Part shown: piece after piece, positions 1 through 7,605 of the stretch
Layout of the letters: every line of letters starts with the position of its first letter
Numbering within the stretch: position 1 is the first letter of the stretch
From: WAPX01 sp964622075
Lineage (GTDB): Archaea; Halobacteriota; Archaeoglobi; Archaeoglobales; Archaeoglobaceae
Direction: 5' to 3'
Length of the DNA stretch: 16,398 nt
Assembly: GCA_964622075.1 (NCBI GenBank)
Contig: CAZUMR010000051.1
Coordinates: 1 to 16,398, forward strand
Notes under the pieces: generated by a model
Databases searched by the model: none
The model's input: the letters and a program-made list of their open reading frames with translations, nothing else
Told to the model about the DNA's origin: nothing
Made by a program: the position numbers and the translations under genes

Positions 1-944
1 AAACACCTTACGAAAAGGAGCTTAAGGTTATACCGCTTGAGGAGCTTAAAAGGCCACGTATCGACGTTTTAGTAACCATATGCGGATTCTTCAGAGAGAT
101 GTTTCCGAACTTGATGGAGTTGCTGGATAAGGCTTTTAGAATCGTAGCAGAGTTGGATGAGCCGGAGGATATGAACTTTGTCAAAAAGCACGTTAGAGAA
201 ATGTCTAAGTATGGCGAAATTGCCAAAGCGAGGATTTTTGGTCCCGTTGCAACTGAATATGGGACAAGAATGCTTCAGCTTGTCGAAGATAGTGTTTGGA
301 ACGATGAGAGTGATTTGGCTAATGCTTACATAGCATCGATGAGCTACGCATACACGAAAGGTTATTACTCCCACAAGGCGTTAGAAGTCCTTGAGGATTT
401 ACTTAGAAGAGTTGATTTGGTTTCACAGATTAGGGACTCACACGACTACGAGATTACGGATTTGGATCACTACTACGAATTCTTCGGTGGTTTAGCCAAA
501 TCGGTTGAAGATTTGAAAGGTGAAAAACCAGTAATGCTAATTGCCGACACGACAAAGGAGATTATCAAGGTTGAAAATGTGAAGGATGCGATAGAGAGGG
601 GAAGTGTAACGAGGACTTTAAATCCAAAGTGGATTGAGGAGATGCTTAAGCACGGATTTTTAGGCGTTCAAAAGATTGCCGAGAGAGTTGAAAACTTACT
701 CGGCTTGTCTGCTACTACCAACGCTGTGGAGAACTGGATTTGGGATAAGGTTGCTGAGAGGTTTGTGCTTGACAACGAGCTTTTTGAGAGGTTGAAGAAG
801 GAAAATCCCTACGCAACCAAAGAAATACTTGAATGTCTGCTTGAAGCTAAGGGAAGGGGATATTGGAAGTGCGATAAAACTATATCAGAAAAAATTGAAA
901 AAACGTACATGGATCTGGATAGTGAACTTGAAGATTTAATATAG
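1..944 (+). CDS. cobN: CobN-type cobaltochelatase / Mg-chelatase H-like large subunit, 3' end only
   Basis: The frame is open from base 3, so this is the C-terminal ~313 residues of a protein that begins outside the window. Its first part reads RPRIDVLVTICGFFREMFPN, a close match to the conserved block of CobN/BchH large subunits. The end (WIWDKVAERFVLDNE, then ENPYATKEILECLLEA) matches the usual CobN C-terminus. Family members are normally above 1,200 residues; they bind the tetrapyrrole and insert Co2+ or Mg2+ when driven by an AAA+ motor. The next gene, 10 nt downstream, encodes that motor, so the pair is almost certainly one chelatase. The ATG at 99 is internal, not a start. About half of the Leu codons are TTA or TTG (17 of 35 by hand count), unlike the gene that follows. 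The metal cannot be told from sequence; cobalt for cobalamin is the most likely. Confidence 0.93.
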   Translation, partial: TPYEKELKVIPLEELKRPRIDVLVTICGFFREMFPNLMELLDKAFRIVAELDEPEDMNFVKKHVREMSKYGEIAKARIFGPVATEYGTRMLQLVEDSVWNDESDLANAYIASMSYAYTKGYYSHKALEVLEDLLRRVDLVSQIRDSHDYEITDLDHYYEFFGGLAKSVEDLKGEKPVMLIADTTKEIIKVENVKDAIERGSVTRTLNPKWIEEMLKHGFLGVQKIAERVENLLGLSATTNAVENWIWDKVAERFVLDNELFERLKKENPYATKEILECLLEAKGRGYWKCDKTISEKIEKTYMDLDSELEDLI

Positions 945-954
945 GGGTGACAGA

Positions 955-2880
955 ATGTCAGATGAGAGAACAACAGAAATTCCTGTCTTTCCTTTCAGTG
1001 CAATAGTCGGACAGGAGAAGGCAAAGCTTGCTCTGCTCTGCAATGCCGTTAACCCGGCAATAGGTGGAGTTTTACTCAGCGGAGACAAGGGATGCGGAAA
1101 ATCCACGATGGTGAGAGCTCTTGCAGATGTTCTGCCTGAAATAGACGTGGTGAAAGGGTGCCCCTTCAACTGTAACCCTCACAGCGAGCTTGAAATGTGC
1201 GATTCATGCAGGGAGAAGGCGGAGAAAGGAGAACTCGAAGTGGAAAAAAGGAAGATGACTGTTGTGGATCTGCCTCTCAGCGTTAGCGTGGACAGACTTG
1301 TGGGGACAATTGATGTGGAGAAGGTTTTGAAGGAAAAAGTCAGAGCCCTTCAGCCCGGGATACTTGCAAAGGCTAACAGAAATATACTTTATATAGATGA
1401 AGTAAATTTACTTGAGGATTATGTAGCCGACGTACTTCTCGATTCTGCTGCTATGGGATGGAATGTTGTGGAGAGAGAAGGAATTAGCCTGAAACATCCG
1501 GCAAGATTCATACTCGTAGGAAGCATGAACCCTGAGGAGGGAGAACTGAGACCGCAAATTCTTGATAGATTCGGTCTTTTTGTTAGGATAGAGGCAGTTA
1601 GAGATGTTGAGGAGAGAATGGAAATTTTGAGGAGGGTAGAGGAGTTTCAAAAAGATCCGGCCGGATTCAGGAAGAAATACGAGGCAGATCAGAATGAAAT
1701 AAGAAGCAGGGTTGAGAGGGCGAGAGAGATTCTTGGCAAAGTTGAAATAGACGAGGAACTGCTCAGATTTCTCGTTAAAACGATAGTTGATCTTGGAATA
1801 AAAACACACAGGGCAGAGATTGCAACAATCAGGACGGCAAAAGCGATAGCAGCTCTTGACGGGAGAAGAAAAGTTTCTCTGGAAGATCTTAATAAAGCCA
1901 TGGAGCTGGCATTGCCTCACAGACTGAGAGACAGACCCTTCGACTCCATACCCGATGCGCTCGATTCTTCAAAGAAGCCTGAAGGGGATGTGAACGGCAG
2001 TAACGGCAGTAACGATGATGGTGAGAGTAAGACAGGCAGGAAAAGGGATAAAACTGAAAGTGGAAAAGACGATGGTGAGGAGGAAGAAAATCAGCGGGAA
2101 AGACCGGGAAACAGGCAGAAAAATGTTGAATGTGGAAAGGAAAACGTAAAACTGTTTGAAAGCAGGCCGGAAAGAGTTGAGTGGGGTAGCAGGGGAAAAT
2201 CGAGGAAGGATAAAACCTCGAGAATTGGGGGAGGGAGAGGTTTTCACATTTACAGCGTTCCGGCAAAAGAGATGTGGGGCTTAGATGCTGGAGATCTGGA
2301 CATTTTCGGCACACTGAAGAACTTTGCATGCGGTAACGGGGATGTTCTTGTCAAGGTCAGGAAGGTCAACGTTCCAAGACTTACAGCAATTGTACTTGAT
2401 GTCAGCGGCAGCATGCTTGCGAGGAAGAGGGTTGAACTTGCAACGTCCATAGCCGGGAAACTTGTGGAGAAAGGGTACGTAAACAGAGAATATCTGGCTC
2501 TTCTGACCTTTGGTGGTAATGGCGTTGAAGTAAAAGCGTATCCAACAAGGAAGTACTCTGATGTTCTTGAGGCTCTGAAGAAAGTTAAAGTCGGTGGGAA
2601 AACGCCCCTTTCTCTGGCTCTTGAGAAAACATTCCAACTTTCAAGGTCTTTTTATGCGAAAAACAGAAATGGAGGGGCTATCAGGGCAATACTGATCACC
2701 GATGGGAGGGCAAACGTCTCTAAGAGTGGAAACGTGAAAAAAGAAGTGGCAAATGCCGTGAAAAAACTTGTGGAGTCAGGAGTTTTTCTTGAAGTTTACG
2801 ACACGAGGAAGTTCGAATTTTTGCCGTCTCTTGTTGATGTTATGGAGGAGAATGGAGCTGTTATCAGGAGAGTATTTTGA
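955..2880 (+). CDS. Fused AAA+/VWA chelatase motor subunit (ChlI-ChlD type, putative cobaltochelatase)
   Basis: This 641-residue protein joins both motor parts of a class I chelatase. An N-terminal AAA+ domain has Walker A GDKGCGKST (43-51), Walker B ILYIDEVNLL (144-153) and a sensor-1 region GSMNP (189-193) followed by candidate arginine fingers (R199, R205). Four cysteines, CPFNC (69-73) and CDSC (82-85), lie between Walker A and B and could bind zinc or an Fe-S cluster. A charged, low-complexity linker (about 335-405, with NGSNGSN) leads to a VWA domain with the MIDAS motif DVSGSM (482-487), a later GGKTPLS threonine and a DGRANV loop. ATP hydrolysis here would drive metal insertion by the CobN-type partner, whose stop codon is 10 nt upstream. 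The start is backed by GGGGTGA just before the ATG. It resembles the fused cobaltochelatase subunits of archaea and actinobacteria. Function is well supported; metal identity is not. Confidence 0.92.
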   Translation: MSDERTTEIPVFPFSAIVGQEKAKLALLCNAVNPAIGGVLLSGDKGCGKSTMVRALADVLPEIDVVKGCPFNCNPHSELEMCDSCREKAEKGELEVEKRKMTVVDLPLSVSVDRLVGTIDVEKVLKEKVRALQPGILAKANRNILYIDEVNLLEDYVADVLLDSAAMGWNVVEREGISLKHPARFILVGSMNPEEGELRPQILDRFGLFVRIEAVRDVEERMEILRRVEEFQKDPAGFRKKYEADQNEIRSRVERAREILGKVEIDEELLRFLVKTIVDLGIKTHRAEIATIRTAKAIAALDGRRKVSLEDLNKAMELALPHRLRDRPFDSIPDALDSSKKPEGDVNGSNGSNDDGESKTGRKRDKTESGKDDGEEEENQRERPGNRQKNVECGKENVKLFESRPERVEWGSRGKSRKDKTSRIGGGRGFHIYSVPAKEMWGLDAGDLDIFGTLKNFACGNGDVLVKVRKVNVPRLTAIVLDVSGSMLARKRVELATSIAGKLVEKGYVNREYLALLTFGGNGVEVKAYPTRKYSDVLEALKKVKVGGKTPLSLALEKTFQLSRSFYAKNRNGGAIRAILITDGRANVSKSGNVKKEVANAVKKLVESGVFLEVYDTRKFEFLPSLVDVMEENGAVIRRVF

Positions 2881-2926
2881 GCTGTTTATCAGCTGGAGGT
2901 AGGCAGGGATGTTGAAGCATTAATGG

Positions 2927-2970
2927 CAGTGACAGTGACAGTAAAACCAAAAACAGTAAAACCAAAAACT
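2927..2970. repeat. Two short tandem duplications in the spacer after the chelatase gene
   Basis: CAGTGA is repeated about 2.7 times at 2927-2942. It runs straight into a 15-bp unit, GTAAAACCAAAAACA, at 2941-2955, which recurs at 2956-2970 with one mismatch at its last base. The stretch lies in the 118-bp spacer between the chelatase motor gene and the MBL-fold gene. It has no gene and no obvious TATA box. Replication slippage is the simplest origin; no function is visible. Confidence 0.8.
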
Positions 2971-2998
2971 CAATTAGCAATCCCACGTATTTACTTTC

Positions 2999-3565
2999 AT
3001 GCAGGTGAGGTGGCTTGGCAACTCCTGTGTGGAAATTGTCGGGAAGAAGAGAGTACTGATAGACCCCAACTATGTAATTGAACCGGATGGAGAGTACGAT
3101 TTTGTTCTGATAACGCACGAACACTCAGACCACATAGATCCGGAAAAGCTGAAGAATCTGAAGTATGAGAGATTGTTTGCTCCAGAAGCAACGCTTGAGG
3201 AGTACGGGCTTGAGGGGGAGAAAGTAAAGCCGGGAGATGAAATAAACGGAATAAAAGTTCTTGAAAGCTGGTGCTGGAAAGCAAAGGAATCTGTAAGCTA
3301 TCTCTGCTACGGAGTTCTGCATACAGGCGACTCAGCCAAATTCCCGGATGTGAAAGCGAAGCTCGTCTTTACAGCCTGTTTCCCTGACTTCTACGAGGAT
3401 TACGTCAGTGAAATGAAAAGGCTGAAGCCTGAGCTTGTTGTTCCAGTTCACTACGACTTCAGCAGAGAAGAAAAGAGAAAAAATGCAGAAAAGCTCGTGG
3501 AACTGCTTGAAAAAGAGGGAATAAACGCAAAGGTTGTTGAACCGGGAGAAATCATAGAAATCTGA
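2999..3565 (+). CDS. Metallo-beta-lactamase-fold hydrolase (small, UlaG-like)
   Basis: This is a 188-residue MBL-fold protein. The metal-binding signature THEHSDHID gives HxHxDH at 40-45. A later GVLHTGDSA supplies the next His/Asp, and VPVHYDF near residue 151 supplies the C-terminal His. The N-terminus (RWLGNSCVEIVGKKRVLIDP) is typical of UlaG-like MBL proteins, so a soluble two-metal hydrolase is likely. Members act on very different substrates (lactones, nucleic acids, cyclic phosphates), so the substrate is unknown. No signal peptide or membrane segment is present. I see no clear Shine-Dalgarno motif or TATA box before the ATG. The start rests on the fit of the N-terminus to the family, and the GTG at codon 3 is an alternative. 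The gene is separated from the chelatase by a repeat-bearing spacer and converges on the next gene, with 17 bp between the two stop codons. Confidence 0.82.
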   Translation: MQVRWLGNSCVEIVGKKRVLIDPNYVIEPDGEYDFVLITHEHSDHIDPEKLKNLKYERLFAPEATLEEYGLEGEKVKPGDEINGIKVLESWCWKAKESVSYLCYGVLHTGDSAKFPDVKAKLVFTACFPDFYEDYVSEMKRLKPELVVPVHYDFSREEKRKNAEKLVELLEKEGINAKVVEPGEIIEI

Positions 3566-3582
3566 GACAGTAAAGACAAAAC

Positions 3583-4761
3583 TCACGAGAACACAACATT
3601 CATCAGCGGAATGAAGGGCTCAGCCAGCCTTAACTTGGCCGGAATTCTGCTCCTCAGAATCAGGGACATGTCCCTTTTGCTTATGAATCTGAAGTACTTG
3701 CAAAGCCTCTCATCAGTTCCCGAAATTTTATCCCAGAGCTCCTTTATCCTGTAACTTCTTTCCATGGCATCAAGCATCTTCTCTCTCCACATCCTGTCGT
3801 AATCTTCAAGCTCCATTTCTCCTTCAAACCAGCCGTTAATAACTTTCCCTGCCACATCTCCGGCAATCATTGATACTGGAATACCGGCGGCCACATGACT
3901 GAGAATCATGCTCGCAGAATCTCCTGCAAGTAAAACGTTATCGTAAACAGTCCTGTCAAGTGGTCTGTCAACAGGAGCAACAGCTCCCACCTTTTCGATG
4001 ATTTCTGCCCCCTTCAAGTATCTGGAGCTGTAGGGATACTCTCTGACAAACCTTTCAAGAACTCTGTGTATGCTGTCACCTTTTTTAAGAAAACTCTGCC
4101 TCACTCCAACTCCAACGTTTGCCACGCCCTTACCTTTCGGAATTATCCATGCATAGCCGCCGGGGGCAATCTTACTTCCAACAAACATGTAAACAGTTTC
4201 CTCGTCACATTCAACACCTTTCATCACATACTGCTTTGCAGCAGCGATCTCGTATTTCCAGACTCCAAGACTCTTTGCTATCCTTGAATTTGCTCCATCA
4301 CTGCCCACAACCACTCTGGCTTTGAGCTCATACTCCTGTCTTTTTTCAAGGTCTCTCAGCTTTAGCTTCCCGAACATTTCATCCTTTTCAAATCCGAGTA
4401 TCTTTGTTCTTTTCATTATTTTATGGTTGCTTCCTTCAGCTATTTCAGAAATGAACCTGTCTCTGTTTATTACGAGCATATCAAAATCTATTTCAACGCT
4501 CTTTCCGTTGGGAATCACGAACTCGAAGTACTTCGTTCTGTTGCTTGCATACTTCTCCGGCAGGGTAAAGAGCGAGTAATCTCCAAGGTTCGGAAGTAGG
4601 TTTTTCATTTCTTCTTTCGTCGGAACGAGCTCTCCACACTCTACCGGATAACCGAGTTTCTCTCTCTTGTCTATTCCTACCACTCTGAGCTTTTTTGATA
4701 ATGCTCTTAGAGTAAAAGCTCCTGCGATTCCGACCCCGGCAACGGCAACGTCGCATTCCAT
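3583..4761 (-). CDS. Geranylgeranyl-reductase-family FAD-dependent oxidoreductase
   Basis: This 392-residue flavoprotein begins with a Rossmann dinucleotide motif, GVGIAG (9-14), followed by GYPVECGE (37-44), the cysteine-bearing block seen in archaeal geranylgeranyl reductases. Further family blocks are YAWIIP with ANVGVGV (203 onward) and the second FAD-binding motif GDSAS (280-284), followed by the glycine- and alanine-rich helix SHVAAGIPVSMIAG. Relatives reduce isoprenoid double bonds in archaeal ether lipids, or in menaquinone and other prenyl chains. Archaeoglobales usually carry several paralogs, so the substrate cannot be fixed. The start ATG is preceded by GAGTGAT at suitable spacing; a second ATG lies at 4756 but is out of frame. 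The gene stands alone on the minus strand. Its 158-bp upstream gap has only a weak AT-rich promoter candidate (about 4851-4862). Confidence 0.85.
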   Translation of the reverse strand: MECDVAVAGVGIAGAFTLRALSKKLRVVGIDKREKLGYPVECGELVPTKEEMKNLLPNLGDYSLFTLPEKYASNRTKYFEFVIPNGKSVEIDFDMLVINRDRFISEIAEGSNHKIMKRTKILGFEKDEMFGKLKLRDLEKRQEYELKARVVVGSDGANSRIAKSLGVWKYEIAAAKQYVMKGVECDEETVYMFVGSKIAPGGYAWIIPKGKGVANVGVGVRQSFLKKGDSIHRVLERFVREYPYSSRYLKGAEIIEKVGAVAPVDRPLDRTVYDNVLLAGDSASMILSHVAAGIPVSMIAGDVAGKVINGWFEGEMELEDYDRMWREKMLDAMERSYRIKELWDKISGTDERLCKYFRFISKRDMSLILRSRIPAKLRLAEPFIPLMNVVFS

Positions 4762-4807
4762 TTTATCACTCTCTTCCCCTTATTGTCCTGAGTTTTTGAG
4801 CTTTTTC

Positions 4808-4829
4808 TTTCTGTGCCCTTTCTGTGCCC
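4808..4829. repeat. 11-bp perfect tandem duplication
   Basis: TTTCTGTGCCC occurs twice without spacing, 50-70 bp upstream of the minus-strand flavoprotein gene. It lies between that gene's start codon and its only weak promoter candidate, so it would fall in the 5' leader. Slippage is the simplest explanation. The other short duplication in the window is at 2927-2970. Confidence 0.8.
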
Positions 4830-4879
4830 TTTGACTTGCACGTCTGGAATTGGTTAAATTAACAGCAGAAACTAACTGC

Positions 4880-4919
4880 AAAAACTAAAAAATGGTGGAA
4901 AAGGAAAATCGAGCAAAAA
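4880..4919 (-). terminator. T-run terminator after the acetate transporter
   Basis: Read on the minus strand, the region after the transporter stop codon holds a series of T-tracts: TTTTTG, ATTTTCC, CTTTTCC, ATTTTTTAG and GTTTTTG. Clustered oligo-T tracts without a hairpin are the usual intrinsic termination signal of archaeal RNA polymerase. Confidence 0.6.
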
Positions 4920-5489
4920 TCAGGCAAGAGGTAAAACGTTTTTACCGTAAACTGTGTTAACGAGCTCTGCCATTGCTATGTACCATGCAAGCAGACCGGT
5001 AATGAAGATCTCTGCTCCAACGGGCTTTGCCGGAACCATGTTCAGTGGGAGGAGTATCAGCAATCCAAACGCAATCCACAGCAGGACGAATAGTGCTGCT
5101 AGGAATTTCCCAACTCTGAACGATGCAATCATGAAGGCAAACGTGAACAGGAACCACATCAGCGCAAATCCAGCGTTGCCCATAGCTCCAGTTTTGACAC
5201 CCATCAGCGGGAGAACAGCATCTTTCAGGAACACTGCCCACCAGAAAGCACCGTAAGCCATGAAAGCAGATCCACCGAATATGCTCCCCTTTCTCAGGTC
5301 AACTATCCCCGCTATGAACTGGGCTGTACCTCCAAACGCGAGAGCCAGACAAAGGGTTGGCCCTCCACCCCAGTATCCCATTACGGATAATCCTGTGGCC
5401 ATCGTCGTGAGGGCAAACCCCATCAACCCCACTACTGCCGGGTTCGCCCACCATTCTTTCAGCATTCCGGAATTCTCTATTCCACTCAC
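4920..5489 (-). CDS. Acetate uptake transporter, GPR1/FUN34/YaaH (SatP) family
   Basis: This is a 189-residue integral membrane protein with about six hydrophobic helices. The family signature near the N-terminus reads NPAVVGLMGFALTT (16-29), matching the NPAPLGL-type motif of YaaH/SatP proteins. WWAVFLK and the final helix LAWYIAMAELVNTVYG also fit. Family members carry acetate, and often succinate or other short acids, with protons across the cytoplasmic membrane. Length is normal for archaeal and bacterial members. The start is GTG at 5489, because GGAGGTG stands 5 nt upstream; ATG at 5465 has no such signal. The gene has its own AT-rich upstream region with two promoter candidates, one carrying the AAACGTTT element also found before the acyl-CoA synthetase. 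The last codons contain a perfect 7-bp dyad, GGTAAAA-CGT-TTTTACC (4930-4946). Confidence 0.92.
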   Translation of the reverse strand: MSGIENSGMLKEWWANPAVVGLMGFALTTMATGLSVMGYWGGGPTLCLALAFGGTAQFIAGIVDLRKGSIFGGSAFMAYGAFWWAVFLKDAVLPLMGVKTGAMGNAGFALMWFLFTFAFMIASFRVGKFLAALFVLLWIAFGLLILLPLNMVPAKPVGAEIFITGLLAWYIAMAELVNTVYGKNVLPLA

Positions 5490-5530
5490 CTCAACACCTC
5501 CTAAATATCACGATTTGCCATTATATTTTT

Positions 5531-5547
5531 AGTATTTAAAAATTTCG
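5531..5547 (-). promoter_or_regulatory. Proximal promoter of the acetate transporter (BRE/TATA)
   Basis: On the minus strand the sequence reads CGAAATTTTTAAATACT. It has a purine-rich BRE followed by a TATA box close to the archaeal consensus TTTAWATA. A start about 25 bp downstream would fall near 5510, giving a leader of roughly 20 nt that includes the GGAGGTG ribosome binding site. This geometry fits well for a main promoter. Confidence 0.6.
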
Positions 5548-5633
5548 GTCAAATCGGGAAAAAGTAAATATATTAATTTTAAACTTTCGAAATTATACTC
5601 TCATAATCTTGCGTGATTCGGCTATTATTCTCA

Positions 5634-5656
5634 TATTTAAACGTTTCCAAACGTTT
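5634..5656 (-). promoter_or_regulatory. Distal promoter candidate with paired AAACGTTT palindromes
   Basis: The octamer AAACGTTT, itself a perfect palindrome, occurs at 5639-5646 and again at 5649-5656, two bases apart. On the minus strand the first copy runs into an exact consensus TATA, TTTAAATA (5641 down to 5634), overlapping it by three bases. The arrangement GAAACGTTT followed by the TATA recurs with the same overlap at 7610-7622 before the acyl-CoA synthetase. It is either a second promoter with a leader of about 120 nt, or an operator over a promoter, or both. Confidence 0.5.
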
Positions 5657-5852
5657 TTCGAGCTTTCCTTCTTTCTTTCCTTGTAAAACCGTGTCAAGCA
5701 TCTGCTTTAGTCGATGGTCTGTTTTACCCTGTTTTTTTATTTATTTGGATAGAACAAATAGTTAATAAGTTTCAGTGCGAAAAATCGAGCTGAGACCTCT
5801 TCTTTCACGCTGCAAATCGAAATTCCTGCAGAGCTAAAATCGTTGAAAGTCG

Positions 5853-5884
5853 AATAAAATTTAAAAACTTCAGAGTGTAAAAAG
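5853..5884 (-). terminator. T-run terminator after the acyl-CoA synthetase
   Basis: Just past the synthetase stop codon the minus strand carries CTTTTTAC and then GTTTTTAAATTTTATTC. These are clustered T-tracts of the archaeal intrinsic type. They suggest that most transcription of the synthetase ends before the transporter. Confidence 0.5.
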
Positions 5885-5897
5885 TGAAAGCTTCGGA

Positions 5898-7547
5898 TCA
5901 GTTCTGACCTGTCTGATTCAGGGCTGACGGTGTAATCTTCTTGAGCTCACCCTTCTCTATCAGCTCCTTGAGCTCCTCAACGAGTCTGAACTTCTGAACC
6001 TTCCCCCTTCCGCTGACGGGGAATGAGTTTGTTATGTAAACGTACCTTGGAACCTTGGCACTGGCTATCTTTCCATAGCAGTAGTCAACGACTTCGACCG
6101 GGTTGAGCTTGACACCATCCTTGGGTATGACTGCGGCAGCCACAACCTCTCCAAGGTCGCCATCCGGCACGCCAACAATTGCAACGTCCTGTATCTTTTC
6201 GAAACCTCTGAGATATTGCTCAAGGTCGAGCGGATAGACGTTAAACCCTCCGACGATTATGAGTTCCTTCTTCCTTCCTTTGAATATTATGTACCCTCTT
6301 TCATCCATTATACCGAGATCTCCGGAGTACAGCCATCCATCCCTTATCGTTTCAGCAGTCTTTTCAGGCATCTTGTAGTAACCCTTCATCACGTTGTAAC
6401 CCCTGCATATTATCTCTCCAACCTGCCCCCTTGGCACTTCATTTCCATTATCGTCGACTATCTTGACCTCTATATCTGGCAGGGGCTTGCCGACAGTTTT
6501 GACCCTGTCCTCTATTGTGTCATCCAGACTCGTCATAGTTATGCCGGGAGAAGCCTCTGTAAGTCCGTAGGTTATGCAGAGGTTGGCACCCATCTCTTCA
6601 AGAGTTGCCCTCATAAGATCCTCCGGGCATGGAGCTCCCGCCATTATTCCAGTTCTTAGGGATGAAACGTCGTACCTGTCGCTTCTGAGCACTCTCAGCT
6701 CTCTGAGAAACATTGTCGGTGTGCCGTGAATCATCGTGCACCTGTGCCTTTCGACTTTCTCCAGTGCATCCCTCTCGTTGAAGACAAGGAGTGGAACAAC
6801 AGCTCCTCCAAAGTTTGCCATCAGGGTTATGGACATGACGCATCCGAAGCAGTGCGTGAAAGGAACGGGGACGAGGAGTCTATCCCTATCAGTCACCTTC
6901 ATGTTCTCTCCCTGATCGTAGGCATTCTTGATTATCTGATGCTGGCACAGCATGACTCCCTTGGGCACACCTGTAGTTCCCGAGGTATAGAGGATTAGAG
7001 AAACGTCATCTGGCGTGACTTTTTTCATCTCTTCAAGGAACTCTTCATCTTTTTCCCATCCCTCTCCAAGCTTTATCAGCTCGTCAAAACTCATTCCATC
7101 AACTTTCTTTACGTCATCCTCCGGGTTTTTGCCCGCAACTATAACGTGTTTTATCTTCGTTTTGTCCCTGACCTCGTTTATCATGTCCGCAAATCTCCAC
7201 TTGCCCATGGTCTCGTATGTTATGACTGCAACGGAATCTGAATGACCCATTATGTGTTCAGCCTCAACCGTTCTGTACCAGTGATCTACGGGGACGAGGA
7301 CGGCTCCAAGCATTGGAATTGCCCACCAGCAAATGACCCACTCCGGTGTGTTCTGCATCCACAGGCTAACCTTGTCCCCTCTTCTGACTCCAAGTTTGTA
7401 GAGTCCGTGAGCAACCTTTATCGCCTTGTCGAACAGTTCACTGTATTTTAGAGTGTAATCGTCCGTAATCACAGCCGGGTTTTCAGGGTATTTTTCGGCA
7501 ATTTTCCTTATCCTCTCTCCAAACGTCTCCCATTCCCTGTATGGCAT
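5898..7547 (-). CDS. AMP-forming acyl-CoA synthetase (medium/long-chain fatty acid-CoA ligase type)
   Basis: This 549-residue member of the ANL adenylating superfamily carries all the core motifs in order: the P-loop YTSGTTGVPKG (187-197), the aromatic/adenine motif YGLTEASPG, the hinge-side SGDLG, the hinge and CoA motif KGRKKELIIVGGFNVYP (423-439) and the C-terminal catalytic lysine in SGRGKVQK (K516). It would activate a carboxylic acid with ATP to an acyl-adenylate and then form the CoA thioester in the cytoplasm. The sequence looks closest to fatty acyl-CoA ligases, but benzoate-type or other substrates cannot be excluded. GGTGAT sits 4 nt before the ATG at 7547, so I prefer this start to the in-frame GTG at 7556. 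It has its own promoter at about 7610-7622 and lies upstream of the acetate transporter on the same strand, separated by a 408-bp gap with a terminator. Confidence 0.92.
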   Translation of the reverse strand: MPYREWETFGERIRKIAEKYPENPAVITDDYTLKYSELFDKAIKVAHGLYKLGVRRGDKVSLWMQNTPEWVICWWAIPMLGAVLVPVDHWYRTVEAEHIMGHSDSVAVITYETMGKWRFADMINEVRDKTKIKHVIVAGKNPEDDVKKVDGMSFDELIKLGEGWEKDEEFLEEMKKVTPDDVSLILYTSGTTGVPKGVMLCQHQIIKNAYDQGENMKVTDRDRLLVPVPFTHCFGCVMSITLMANFGGAVVPLLVFNERDALEKVERHRCTMIHGTPTMFLRELRVLRSDRYDVSSLRTGIMAGAPCPEDLMRATLEEMGANLCITYGLTEASPGITMTSLDDTIEDRVKTVGKPLPDIEVKIVDDNGNEVPRGQVGEIICRGYNVMKGYYKMPEKTAETIRDGWLYSGDLGIMDERGYIIFKGRKKELIIVGGFNVYPLDLEQYLRGFEKIQDVAIVGVPDGDLGEVVAAAVIPKDGVKLNPVEVVDYCYGKIASAKVPRYVYITNSFPVSGRGKVQKFRLVEELKELIEKGELKKITPSALNQTGQN

Positions 7548-7605
7548 GACTATCACCGTTCATAACTATTTTTAATGATGTATTCGGATTTCACGAGTGA
7601 TGTAC

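Larger units (their letters stand above)
5490..5897. other. AT-rich 408-bp gap between transporter and acyl-CoA synthetase
   Basis: No convincing coding frame, tRNA or structured RNA was found. The left end, next to the transporter start, holds two minus-strand promoter candidates (5531-5547 and 5634-5656). The right end holds T-run termination signals for the acyl-CoA synthetase (5853-5884). The middle (about 5660-5850) is featureless AT-rich sequence with scattered T-runs such as CTGTTTTTTTATT. The gap is long for this compact genome. Confidence 0.6.

Noticed and set aside
1408..1920. Long minus-strand open frame opposite the AAA+ domain
   Set aside because: It is a shadow of the strongly supported plus-strand gene, with no ribosome binding site and no recognisable protein.
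2879..2894. Small hairpin AGCTG-TTTAT-CAGCT after the chelatase motor gene
   Set aside because: The stem is only 5 bp, overlaps the stop codon and has no T-run after it, so it is not a credible terminator.
5660..5850. Possible small RNA or short gene in the transporter upstream gap
   Set aside because: No C/D box pair, no stable symmetrical stem and no coding pattern were found; only AT-rich sequence remains.
7548..7556. GTG start of the acyl-CoA synthetase at 7556
   Set aside because: The GTG is part of the GGTGAT ribosome binding site for the ATG at 7547, which makes the ATG the better start.
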